Below are positions 23,585-31,014 of a stretch of DNA of 64,000 nucleotides, piece after piece. The first letter of the stretch is position 1, and every line of letters begins with the position of its first letter. The DNA comes from Pelomonas sp. BJYL3 (GTDB taxonomy: Bacteria; Pseudomonadota; Gammaproteobacteria; Burkholderiales; Burkholderiaceae_C). Under the pieces are notes generated by a model. The model was given only the letters and a program-made list of their open reading frames with translations. It was not told where the DNA came from and did no database searches. The position numbers and the translations under genes are program-made. The stretch is taken from positions 620,001 through 684,000 of the forward strand of contig NZ_JANZKX010000001.1 of NCBI RefSeq assembly GCF_027257975.1. Reading direction: 5' to 3'.

Positions 23585-24112
23585 GCGGCGGAATCTAGAC
23601 AGCATAAGAAGCCGCGGCATCCACCATCCGGTGGGCCCAGCGTCCAACGGAAGCGCCCCCATTCCTGACGATGGCCCGGCCACTTATCAATGCCACAGTC
23701 CGTGACCTCAACCAGGCAAGCAAAAAAGGCGCTCCTTTGCAAGACTATTCTTCAGGCATTCAGTGCGTGCCCACCGGTGCGCGGGCGGCCGGCAGCCCGG
23801 AGCTACGCCCCTGCATCAACGTGGCCTTCATGGAGCATCTGTTCCGGCAGATCCCCAGCCTCCCGTGCGCGTCTTGCTGGCAGCTGCCGCCAGCACCGAC
23901 GCCATTCCGCCCCCCCATTGAGGATGCGCTCAGCGCCCCTTCAACCCTCTCTCACGTGAGGCAGGCATTAGACTGCGCCCATCGCCCTGCCCGCCTAGCC
24001 GCATCGCCCCGCACCGCACCACACGGTCCCTGCGACGCTGCTGCGCCGGACCGGCACCAAGACCATCACCGGCATGCCCGAGGGCGGCAGGCATGCCTGG
24101 GAGGAGAAGACC
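23585..24112. other. 528-base gap without a supported gene
   Basis: Open frames exist but none has a convincing start, ribosome site or recognisable protein. If the integrase were a working integron, attI and the first cassette would lie here. The 7-mers GTTAGAT (23573) and GTCCAAC (23642) fit degenerate core-site patterns but are expected by chance and are in the wrong order for an attC. Confidence 0.5.
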
Positions 24113-24442
24113 ATGAACCCACCAAACCTGGGCCCCGCAGTACGACAAGGCCTGCAGCACCGGCTGCTCTGCGGCGGACTGCTCCTGGCCTTCCTGCCGG
24201 TCCACGTGCTCAGCTTCCACATCGAAGGGTCGGCCCTCCACCTGCTGCCCATCCTGGCTTGTCTGCTGATGTCGGCCCTGGGGTTTCTGGCGCCCCTCAT
24301 CCTCACCGAAGGCTTCAACAGACCCATGCCCTCGAGCCAGCATCTGGCCTTGTGCTCGGTCGCGGTCCAGCGGGTGCTGATGCTTGCAGCCGCCCTGCTG
24401 ATGATGGCGCCTTCCCTGAAGAGGGCGCTGGGTGCGGCCTGA
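24113..24442 (+). CDS. small membrane protein of unknown function, 109 aa
   Basis: A hydrophobic protein with about three membrane segments (LLCGGLLLAFLPVHVLSF, LLPILACLLMSALGFLAPLI, VQRVLMLAAALLMMAP). GGAGGAGAAGACC immediately before the ATG makes the start convincing. I do not recognise the family. It is followed by a repeat-rich stretch and the SRPBCC gene on the same strand. Confidence 0.65.
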   Translation: MNPPNLGPAVRQGLQHRLLCGGLLLAFLPVHVLSFHIEGSALHLLPILACLLMSALGFLAPLILTEGFNRPMPSSQHLALCSVAVQRVLMLAAALLMMAPSLKRALGAA

Positions 24443-24453
24443 GCGGATGATGC

Positions 24454-24543
24454 GCGCTGGACGACCTGGGCGATCTGAGCGGCCTGGACGATCTGGGCGG
24501 CCTGGGCGGCCTGGACGATCTGGGCGGCCTGGACGACATGTCC
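24454..24543 (+). repeat. 9/18-bp tandem repeats (GGCCTGGACGATCTGGGC type)
   Basis: Degenerate units of CTGGACGAT/CTGGGCGGC follow each other with no gap. In one forward frame they would read as Leu-Asp-Asp-Leu-Gly-Gly repeats; that frame is open into the SRPBCC gene, but with no start codon before 24538. Probably non-coding expansion. Confidence 0.75.
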
Positions 24544-24675
24544 CACCTGGGCGGCCCGAGCAGTCCATGCGCTCGCGGGCGCTGCCCGGCCTGCCCTGCG
24601 CCGAGGCCACGGACCGCACCGGCCCTGACGGTCCGCGTTCCCGGACCGGCGGTGGCCGTCATCGCTGAGTTGCGC

Positions 24676-25425
24676 ATGGCACTGATCGAACACAGCACGC
24701 TCATTGCCGCGCCCATCGCGGAGGTCTATCGCATCTCGCAGGACTATGCGGTGCGCTATGAGTGGGACCCCTTCCCTGAACGCATCGAGCTCGTTGCGGC
24801 GTCCGCTGGATCAGCTGGGGCGGCTGGGGCGGCTGGCTCGGCTGGATCGGCTGGATCGGCTGAAACAGCCGGGGCGGCTGGACCTGCTGAACCTGCTGAA
24901 CCTGCTGAACCTGCTGAACCTGCGGACCCTGTTGGATCTACAGGATCTACAGGACCTTCTGGGCCTGCTAGACCTTCTGGACGTGCAGGACCTGCTGAAC
25001 CTGTTGGATCTGCTGGATCTACAGGACCTGCTGGGGCGGCTGTACCTGCTGGGGCGGCTGTACCTGCTGGGGCGGCTGGCGAGGTCGCCGTCGGCAGCGA
25101 GGTCCTGATCCGATCGAAGTTGGGCATGGGCATGCGGGTGGCCTTCGTGCAGCTCCAGCCGCCGACCCGCGCCGCGGTGAAGATGGTCCAGGGGCCGTGG
25201 TTCCTGGAGAAGTTCGCCGGCTCCTGGGTCTTCAAGGCGCAGTCGGCGGACATCACGCTGGCACGGTTCCGCTACACCGTCGTCGCGCGGCCCGGGCTGC
25301 TGCGCGGCCTGATCGAGCCGCTGGCGGCGCTGTACTTCTCGCGGGTCGTCGAGAAACGGCTTGCGGGCCTCAAGGCCTTCTGCGAACGGCCGGCTTGCCT
25401 CCCGACCTCTCATGAACGCGCCTGA
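24676..25425 (+). CDS. SRPBCC (START-like) protein with collagen-like insertion
   Basis: A 249-residue polyketide-cyclase/coenzyme-Q-binding-type fold, which binds a hydrophobic ligand in a helix-grip pocket. The start MALIEHSTLIAAPIAEVYRI, the middle EVLIRSKLGMGMRVAFVQL, GPWFLEKFAGSWVF and the end RVVEKRLAGLKAFCERP are normal for the family. After ERIELVAA (residue 43) an insertion of about 95 residues of Gly/Ala/Ser/Pro triplets (AGSAGSAGS, AEPAEPAEP, TGPAGAAVPAGA) interrupts the domain at a loop, then the fold resumes at EVAVGSEV. The insert DNA (24805-25085) is a 9-bp-type repeat. A longer start at 24538 is possible. Confidence 0.75.
   Translation: MALIEHSTLIAAPIAEVYRISQDYAVRYEWDPFPERIELVAASAGSAGAAGAAGSAGSAGSAETAGAAGPAEPAEPAEPAEPADPVGSTGSTGPSGPARPSGRAGPAEPVGSAGSTGPAGAAVPAGAAVPAGAAGEVAVGSEVLIRSKLGMGMRVAFVQLQPPTRAAVKMVQGPWFLEKFAGSWVFKAQSADITLARFRYTVVARPGLLRGLIEPLAALYFSRVVEKRLAGLKAFCERPACLPTSHERA
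24805..25085 (+). repeat. expanded GC-rich triplet/9-bp repeat inside the SRPBCC gene
   Basis: Runs such as GGATCGGCTGGATCGGCTG, CCTGCTGAA repeated, and GGGGCGGCTGTACCTGCT repeated make up the insertion. It encodes a Gly-X-Y-like pattern in the sense frame. Confidence 0.85.
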
Positions 25426-25446
25426 TCTTCCTGCCCTCCAGCCCCC

Positions 25447-26072
25447 ATGCCAATCACACCCCAGCCCCCCGGCTACCAGACGCCCCTCAGCGCCGAGGGC
25501 CTGCAGGCGGCCGTTCCCGCCCGGCGCAGCCTCCTGGCCCTGCTCTTCCTGGTGATCTGGCTTGGCGGCTGGTGCTTTGGCGAGGTGCAGGCCATCGAGC
25601 AGCTGCGCCAGCCCTCCGACAAGCCACCCACCGCCGTCCTGCTCCTGTGGCTGGCCGGCTGGACGGTGGGCGCCCTGGGCATCATGCTGGGGCAGTTCCC
25701 CGGCCGGGAGCGGCTGACGGTCGATGCCATGGCACTGGCCCATCGCATCGAGATCTTCGGCCTGGGCCTCACGCGGCGCTATGCCGGGGCCGAGATCAAG
25801 GCCCCGCGGGCGTCGCCGGCCGGCAGCCTGGCGCAGTACCAGGCCTGGCGGCCCGCGCTCATGGGCCCGACCCGTGACGCATTAGCCTTCCACTGCGGCG
25901 CCAGGACCATCCGCCTGGCCCCGGGCTGGACGAGGCCGAGGCCCGTGAACTGGCGGTCCAACTGGCGGTCCAACTGGCGGTCCAACTGGCCGCCCGCCTG
26001 CCCCCGGCCGCACGCGCTGGCTGGAGGCCACATCACCTCCGCCTGCGGCCGCGACCGCGAGACAAGACCTGA
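25447..26072 (+). pseudogene. membrane PH-like protein, probably frameshifted near 25925
   Basis: The first 158 residues read as a normal protein: hydrophilic start, two membrane helices (LLALLFLVIWLGGWCFGEV and TAVLLLWLAGWTVGALGIML), then a PH-like beta segment (RERLTVDAMALAHRIEIFG). After TIRLAP the open frame turns into Arg/Trp-rich nonsense, whereas shifting by one base gives GLDEAEARELAVQLAVQLA and a stop at 26070-26072, 21 bases before the next gene. The shift point is the G-run in GCCCCGGGCTGG, so one G appears lost. The unshifted frame runs to 26166, into the next gene. A sequencing error is possible. The 3' part has a 12-bp repeat (CTGGCGGTCCAA)x3. Confidence 0.6.
25953..25990 (+). 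repeat. 12-bp repeat (CTGGCGGTCCAA)x3
   Basis: Three head-to-tail copies encode Leu-Ala-Val-Gln units in the frame judged to be original. It lies just after the presumed frameshift. Confidence 0.8.
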
Positions 26073-26093
26073 CCCCGAAGGAGCATCGACACC

Positions 26094-26684
26094 ATGGGCA
26101 TCTGCTGCAGCCTCTACGCCCTATCCCCCGAGCAGCTGGCGCGGCTGCGCGCCGATCCGCCCCTGATCTGGCGGCTTCTGGAGCCCGACGACGCGAGCCC
26201 CTACCTTGCAGAAGTAGCGCCCCCGAAGCGGGTCTCCTGGCTGCAGCGGCTCCTGGGCCGGGCCCAGACGCCCGCCGCGCCTGCAGTGGCGGTGCCGGAA
26301 TTTCCGGGGCATGAGCGGCTGGAGGCCGACCTGGACAAGTCCTGGGACGGCCTGCGGCACTGCATCGGCCGCTGCGCCCCGGACGCGCCGGACCTCTTCG
26401 CCGGAGACGGCCCCATCGGCCGCATCGAGGTGGGCTATGGCCCCGCCCTGGCCGTCGACAGCGACACCGTGGCCCGCTATGCCGCCTTGCTGGAGGGTGT
26501 CGGCGAGGAGGGTCTGCGGCGGCAGCTCCAGTCCTCGGACTTCAAGGACGTCTACCTCGGCGATCTCTGGCGTCGGCAGGGGGCAGACGTCGAAGACTAT
26601 CTGCTGGAGAATTTCCGTGAGCTCCTCGGCTTCCTGCGGCAGGCCGCTGCACAAGGTCAGGCCGCCGTGATCTGCTACACCTAG
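26094..26684 (+). CDS. DUF1877 (YfbM-like) protein
   Basis: A 196-residue protein matching the YfbM family: MGICCSLYALSPEQLARL start, LEADLDKSWDGLRHCIGR core, IGRIEVGYGPALAVDS, and the end LLENFRELLGFLRQAAAQG. Members are small soluble proteins of unknown function. Residues about 55-75 are a Pro/Ala-rich insertion (RAQTPAAPAVAV). GGAGCATCGACACC precedes the ATG. Confidence 0.82.
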   Translation: MGICCSLYALSPEQLARLRADPPLIWRLLEPDDASPYLAEVAPPKRVSWLQRLLGRAQTPAAPAVAVPEFPGHERLEADLDKSWDGLRHCIGRCAPDAPDLFAGDGPIGRIEVGYGPALAVDSDTVARYAALLEGVGEEGLRRQLQSSDFKDVYLGDLWRRQGADVEDYLLENFRELLGFLRQAAAQGQAAVICYT

Positions 26685-26730
26685 CAGCACCCACCCCAGG
26701 CCGGGGAGCGACACCCCCACAGGAGCCTTC

Positions 26731-27234
26731 ATGCCATCCTCCCTCATCCGGCCCATCCCGCTCGCAGCGCTGGCCCTTGCCGCCGCCTGCGCCGCCCTGC
26801 CCGCCCGGGCGCAGTCCGTCCATGACATGGCCTGGCTGGCCGGCTGCTGGCGCGGGCATGGCGGCGAGGCCGGCACGGTGGAGCACTGGCTGGCGCCGGC
26901 GGGCGGCACCATGCTGGGCATGAGCCGGACGGTCAGGCAGGGCAAGACCGTGGAGTTCGAGTTCATGCAGCTGCGGCAGCTGCCGGACGGCACCCTGGCG
27001 CTCATGCCCCAGCCCTCGGGCAGGCCCGCGACGGTCTTCCGGCTGCTGAGCAGCGGCCCTCGGGAGGCCGTCTTCGAGAACCCGACGCACGATTTCCCCC
27101 AGCGCATCGCCTACGCACGGCAGGAGGATTCCCGCCTTCTCGCCAGCATCGAGGGCCTGCGCAACGGGGCACCGCGCCGGATCGAGTTCGCCTTCTCGCG
27201 GGTGGTCTGCGAGGATGCCGCCAGCCAGCCCTGA
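26731..27234 (+). CDS. exported DUF6265 protein
   Basis: A 167-residue secreted protein with a signal peptide (LAALALAAACAALPARAQS) and the family landmarks MAWLAGCWRGHG, GGTMLGMSRTVRQG, FEFMQLRQ and VFENPTHDFPQRIAY. The fold is probably lipocalin-like; function is unknown. AGGAGCCTTC precedes the ATG. It follows the DUF1877 gene by 46 bases on the same strand. Confidence 0.82.
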   Translation: MPSSLIRPIPLAALALAAACAALPARAQSVHDMAWLAGCWRGHGGEAGTVEHWLAPAGGTMLGMSRTVRQGKTVEFEFMQLRQLPDGTLALMPQPSGRPATVFRLLSSGPREAVFENPTHDFPQRIAYARQEDSRLLASIEGLRNGAPRRIEFAFSRVVCEDAASQP

Positions 27235-27924
27235 GCCCGGTGCAGCGCCCCTCCTCACCGCGACCCTGCTGGCGCCCGCAGCCCAGGCCCTCGCCCCCCG
27301 GCGCCCCCTGCGCCTGGCGCTGGCGGCGGTGCTGTGCCTGCCGCTCGGCCTGCTGGCCCTGGCGGGCTGTCTCACGTCCACAGTGCAATGCCCCTCCAGC
27401 GGTGCCCTGCTGTACCCGGCCTGCGAGAACGCTGGGGATGGCAACGGCGGCGCACCCCTTGGCATCGCACTGCTGGCCTGCTGGCCTGGATGGTCCCGTG
27501 CTGACCGGCAGGGCGCTGTGCCGGCGCTTGCGGGCACCGTTCGCGACGCCACCCGGCAGGAGAACACATGGAGCCCCCATGGAGCCCCCATGGAGCGGCC
27601 ATTGAACCTGCAGGGCGCAGGCCTGGGGCCCGCAGGCTGCTCCGGCTCGACCCGCCCGGGCACCGGCGCTGCAGGCCAAGCAGGCAGGGCCGAGGACCGG
27701 CGCCCTCCGCCCGGCCCTGCACACGGCAGGTGCTTGCGCCCGCGGCCCCGCTTCTGGCATCCTGCGCTGCGGCGAACGTCGGGTTCGCCATCACGCGGGC
27801 AAGACCTGGCACCCGCCGCCTGCCCTGCGGCCCATGACCGGTGGCGGTCCAGTGCAGGATTCAGTGCATCGTCAGCGCAGTTTCAGCGCAAGGTCAGCGC
27901 AAGTGCCAACACAAGGGAGACGCC
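27235..27924. other. 690-base stretch without a well-supported gene
   Basis: A frame starting at 27215 (overlapping the DUF6265 end) encodes a plausible membrane or lipoprotein start (RLALAAVLCLPLGLLALAGC) but then degenerates and runs through the ankyrin gene in the wrong frame, so at best it is a decayed gene. The stretch also holds a 12-bp repeat of ATGGAGCCCCC (27567-27600) and CAGCGCAAG-like repeats (27870-27905). Confidence 0.5.
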
Positions 27925-28293
27925 ATGTCCGGAGGAAACTGGAAGGAGCTGTTCCACGCGGCCTGCAGCGGGGATCTGGCCCTGGTCGGCTATCACACCC
28001 GCAACGGGGTGGACCTCAACTACGCCCATCCGGAGTTCCTCGGCACGCCGCTGGTGGCCTGCATCCTGGCCGGGCAGGAGGAGGTGGCGCTGTACCTGCT
28101 CGAACAGGGCGCCGACCCTCGGCTGCGTTCCGAGTTTGACGGCGCCACGCCGCTGCAGGCGGCCCGCCGGGCCGGCCTGGCCGGCGTGGAGCAGCGCCTG
28201 CTGGCGATGGGCGTGCAGGAAGACCCGCCCGCAGCGCCCGCCCGCCAGGGCTTCGGCCGCTGGCTGCTGCGCCGGGCCGGCCTGGCGGCCTAG
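27925..28293 (+). CDS. small ankyrin-repeat protein
   Basis: A 122-residue soluble protein with about two to three ankyrin repeats: WKELFHAACSGDLALVGYHT, GTPLVACILAGQEEVALYLLEQGADP and GATPLQAARRAGLAGVEQRL. Such modules mediate protein contacts; the partner is unknown. GGGAGACGCC before ATG fixes the start. It stands alone between repeat-rich DNA and the dioxygenase-like gene. Confidence 0.82.
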   Translation: MSGGNWKELFHAACSGDLALVGYHTRNGVDLNYAHPEFLGTPLVACILAGQEEVALYLLEQGADPRLRSEFDGATPLQAARRAGLAGVEQRLLAMGVQEDPPAAPARQGFGRWLLRRAGLAA

Positions 28294-28417
28294 GCTGGCA
28301 CGACCTGTCTGCAAAGGCTGGCGGGGCTGCCGCCGGAACCAGGCACGCAAGACCTGACCCTCCCTGGGCGGGACCGCCGCCCCTTCTCTCCACGAGCTCT
28401 CGATCCAGGAGGCCCCC

Positions 28418-29047
28418 TTGAGACACCTCGCCGTGATGATGCTGTGGGCCGCCGCCACCGGGCTGGCGCATGGCCAGGGGGAACCGGTGGTCGGCCTGCC
28501 TTGCGAGGGCTGCGCGTCCGTGTTCGTCGGCATGCCGGCGCAACTGGGCGCCCGGGCCCGCATCGCCCCGGCCGACGAGCCGGGCGCGCCCATGGTCATC
28601 ACCGGCCGCGTGTTCAACCGCAAGGGCGAGGCGCAGGCGGGCGTGGTGATCTATGCCTACCAGACCGACAGCCGGGGCCGGTACCCCGAGCCGGCCGGAG
28701 CCCCGGACTTCGAGACCCGCCGGCAGGGCCGCCTGCGCGCCTGGGTGCAGTCTGATGCCGCGGGGCGCTACACCTTCGACACCATCCGGCCCGGCAGCTA
28801 CCCGGGAGAAGACGTGCCCGAGCACATTCATCTCCATGTGCTCGAGCGCGGCTGCGCCACCTACTACATCGACGACCTGATGTTCACGGACGATCCCAAG
28901 CTCACACCCAGGCAGGCCCGCCGCATGACCCGGGACCGGGGCGGCTCGGGGCTCTCGCGCCCGCTCATGAAGGCGGGCGTCTGGCAGGTGAGCCGGGACA
29001 TCCACCTCGGCCGCAACATCCCCGGCGACCCGGCCTGCGGCGCCTAG
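28418..29047 (+). CDS. exported intradiol dioxygenase-like protein
   Basis: A 209-residue protein of the protocatechuate/catechol intradiol dioxygenase fold with a signal peptide (MRHLAVMMLWAAATGLAHGQ). Putative non-haem Fe(III) ligands are seen: Tyr in VVIYAYQTDSRGRY, Tyr in FDTIRPGSYPG and the two His of VPEHIHLHV. It starts at a TTG, supported by AGGAGG five bases upstream. Exported intradiol-like proteins are known but mostly uncharacterised; it may oxidise a lignin- or catechol-type compound outside the cytoplasm. Confidence 0.8.
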   Translation: MRHLAVMMLWAAATGLAHGQGEPVVGLPCEGCASVFVGMPAQLGARARIAPADEPGAPMVITGRVFNRKGEAQAGVVIYAYQTDSRGRYPEPAGAPDFETRRQGRLRAWVQSDAAGRYTFDTIRPGSYPGEDVPEHIHLHVLERGCATYYIDDLMFTDDPKLTPRQARRMTRDRGGSGLSRPLMKAGVWQVSRDIHLGRNIPGDPACGA

Positions 29048-29073
29048 CCCAGCCCCTCTTGCAAGGAGCCCCC

Positions 29074-29454
29074 ATGTTCGACCATGTCAAGTTCGGTGTC
29101 AGCGACTACGCGGCCAGCAAGGCCTTCTTCCTTCAGGCCCTCGCGCCGCTGGGCATTGCCGCCGTCGGCGAGGGCGTTCCCAGCTACGGGATCGAACTGT
29201 GCCAGGCGGGCAGCGAGGCCTCGCTATGCCTGCACCTGAGCCAGGACAAGCCGGCGCCCCTGCACCTGGCCTTCAGCGCCGCCAGCCGCGAGCAGGTCGA
29301 CGCCTTCTACCGCGCGGCGCTCGCCGCCGGTGGCCGGGACAACGGCCCGCCCGGCCTGCGCCCGCACTACCACGCGGGCTACTACGCCGCCTTCGTCATC
29401 GGCCCGGACGGGCACAACATCGAGGCCGTGTTCCACGAGCGCGGGGCGGCCTGA
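29074..29454 (+). CDS. VOC-family (glyoxalase/dioxygenase fold) protein
   Basis: A 126-residue single VOC module: MFDHVKFGVSDYAASKAFF, HLAFSAASREQVDAFYRAAL, YHAGYYAAFVIGPDGHNIEAVFHE. The metal ligands typical of the fold (His4 and the C-terminal Glu) are present. AAGGAG lies 5 bases before the ATG. It is 26 bases downstream of the dioxygenase-like gene, so probably co-transcribed. Substrate unknown. Confidence 0.85.
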   Translation: MFDHVKFGVSDYAASKAFFLQALAPLGIAAVGEGVPSYGIELCQAGSEASLCLHLSQDKPAPLHLAFSAASREQVDAFYRAALAAGGRDNGPPGLRPHYHAGYYAAFVIGPDGHNIEAVFHERGAA

Positions 29455-29485
29455 AGGCCTGGGGCGGGCGCCGCGTGAACAGGCC

Positions 29486-30250
29486 CTAGGTCCGCGTGAT
29501 GGACACCCCGCCGTCGACCAGCAGGGCCGTGCCCGTGGTGAAGGAGGAGGCCTCCGAGGCCAGGTACAGCACTGTGCCGGCGATCTCCTGGGGTGTCGCC
29601 AGGCGCTTCAGCGCGTGCAGGCTGCCGACCTGCCGGCGCTTGTCCTCGGTGTCCGCGAGCTGCCGGCCCATGGGCGTGTCCGTGCCGCCGGGCAGGAGGG
29701 CGTTGACGCGGATGCCCTGCCCGCCGAACTCCGCGGCCAGCGCCTGCGTCAGGCCCAGCAGGCCGGACTTGCTCGCAGCATAGGCCGCCATGCCGGGGAA
29801 GCCCACCGTGTAGCCGACGAAGGTCGAGGTGAAGATCACCGAGCCCTTCCCCCGCCTCAGCATCGCGGGGATCTGGTGCTTGGCCGCCAGGAAGGCGCTG
29901 CTGAGGTTGATGGCCAGGGTCTCGTCCCAGGCCTCGCGGGTGATCGCGGGGCTCTCGCCCATCGCGCCCAGGGTGCCGGCGTTGTTGAAGGCGATGTCCA
30001 GGCCGCCGAAGGCCGACACCGCCTGGTCGACCAGGGCCTGCGCATAGGCCTCGTCCTGCACATCGCCGGCCAGGGCATGGGCCTGCCCGCCGGCCTGGCG
30101 GATCTGCTCGGCCACCGCCTCCAGCCGCTCCCGGCTGCGCGCTCCCAGGACCAGGTGCGCGCCCGCCCCGGACAGGGCCAGGGCCGCGGCCCGGCCTATG
30201 CCCGAACTCGCACCCGTCACCAGGGCCACCTTGCCTGCCAGACATGCCAT
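29486..30250 (-). CDS. short-chain dehydrogenase/reductase
   Basis: A 254-residue classical SDR: cofactor motif TGASSGIG near the N-terminus, NNAG, catalytic Ser and Tyr-x-x-x-Lys (AAYAASKSG) and C-terminal FTTGTALLVDGGVS. NAD(P)-dependent oxidation or reduction of an unknown alcohol/ketone in the cytoplasm. It is convergent with the VOC gene. Confidence 0.88.
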   Translation of the reverse strand: MACLAGKVALVTGASSGIGRAAALALSGAGAHLVLGARSRERLEAVAEQIRQAGGQAHALAGDVQDEAYAQALVDQAVSAFGGLDIAFNNAGTLGAMGESPAITREAWDETLAINLSSAFLAAKHQIPAMLRRGKGSVIFTSTFVGYTVGFPGMAAYAASKSGLLGLTQALAAEFGGQGIRVNALLPGGTDTPMGRQLADTEDKRRQVGSLHALKRLATPQEIAGTVLYLASEASSFTTGTALLVDGGVSITRT

Positions 30251-30423
30251 CGTTCACTCCTTTGATCTTGATTGAGGCAGGCCATGCTCGCCGCGGGCGT
30301 CGCCCGGCGCATTCCGTTTCTTGCGACCGGGGCAGGCAGTCGGGCGGCTATCATCCCCGGCCGGACCTGCGCCCCTCCCCCTGGGCTGACGCAGCCGCCT
30401 TGGTCATCGACAGGAGCCCCCGG

Positions 30424-30921
30424 ATGTTGCACAAACGCTCAAGCCCCGCGGACCGGCCGGCCGCTTCCCGCACCGTTCAATGCCCTGCGGCCTGGCTGGG
30501 CCTTGCACTGCTGCTGTGCGCCGTGCAGGGCGCCCAGGCCGCAGACCGCCCCGGCTTCGCGCTGAGCTTCCACCCCGTGGGCAGCTCGGCCTTTGACGGG
30601 CCGCCGAAGATCGGCGAGCCGGGCTTCATCCCGCCCGTGGCCCTGACCATCGTGGCGCCCCAGGATGCCCGCTGCCTGGCCCGCAAGCCCGTGGGCGAGT
30701 ACGAGGCCCTGATCGAGGCCGACGGCCGCGTGGCCGGCGTGCACTCGCACCATGAGCCCGTCGAGGGCGATGCCTGCGAGAAGAGCCAGCTCTTCCCCTA
30801 CATCCGCCAGTGGCGCTTCGCCCCGGCCACCTGGGAGGGCAAGCCCATTCCGGTCTATCTCTGGATCGGCATCGAGGGCTCGGTCGAGTCCGTCCAGCCC
30901 AGGCGTCCGGCGCGGCGCTGA
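30424..30921 (+). CDS. exported TonB C-terminal-domain-like protein
   Basis: A 165-residue protein with a signal peptide (LGLALLLCAVQGAQAA) and a domain resembling the TonB C-terminus: GEYEALIEADGRVAGVHSHH, YIRQWRFAPATWEGKPIPVYLWI. It lacks the Pro-rich spacer and inner-membrane anchor arrangement of a full TonB. It lies convergent with the TonB-dependent receptor gene, sharing the terminator between them. A role as an energy transducer is doubtful. Confidence 0.65.
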   Translation: MLHKRSSPADRPAASRTVQCPAAWLGLALLLCAVQGAQAADRPGFALSFHPVGSSAFDGPPKIGEPGFIPPVALTIVAPQDARCLARKPVGEYEALIEADGRVAGVHSHHEPVEGDACEKSQLFPYIRQWRFAPATWEGKPIPVYLWIGIEGSVESVQPRRPARR

Positions 30922-30941
30922 GCCCGTCGTGGAAACGACAA

Positions 30942-30969
30942 GGCCCCGGGCAGCACACTGCCCGGGGCC
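30942..30969. terminator. strong bidirectional hairpin terminator
   Basis: A perfect 12-bp stem GGCCCCGGGCAG/CTGCCCGGGGCC around CACA, between the convergent TonB-like and TonB-dependent receptor genes. It is followed by a pyrimidine-rich stretch on the plus strand. Confidence 0.8.
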
Positions 30970-31014
30970 CCGACGCTCCTCTTCCTCTGCAGGCCTTGCT
31001 GGCCTGTCCTGGGA

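Noticed and set aside
23573-23648. GTTAGAT and GTCCAAC as integron attachment core sites
   Set aside because: Such degenerate 7-mers occur about once per kilobase by chance and here are in the wrong order and orientation for an attC; no supporting hairpin is present.
23671-24450. A 259-residue open frame after the integrase
   Set aside because: It has no ribosome site or protein-like composition and overlaps the better-supported small membrane gene in another frame.
27215-28357. A 380-residue open frame overlapping the ankyrin gene
   Set aside because: Only its first roughly 60 residues look protein-like; the rest is out of frame with the ankyrin-repeat protein, which has its own ribosome site.
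24113-29454. Integron gene-cassette array downstream of the integrase
   Set aside because: The genes are small and co-oriented, but the spaces between them contain no paired RYYYAAC/GTTRRRY sites or attC-like hairpins.
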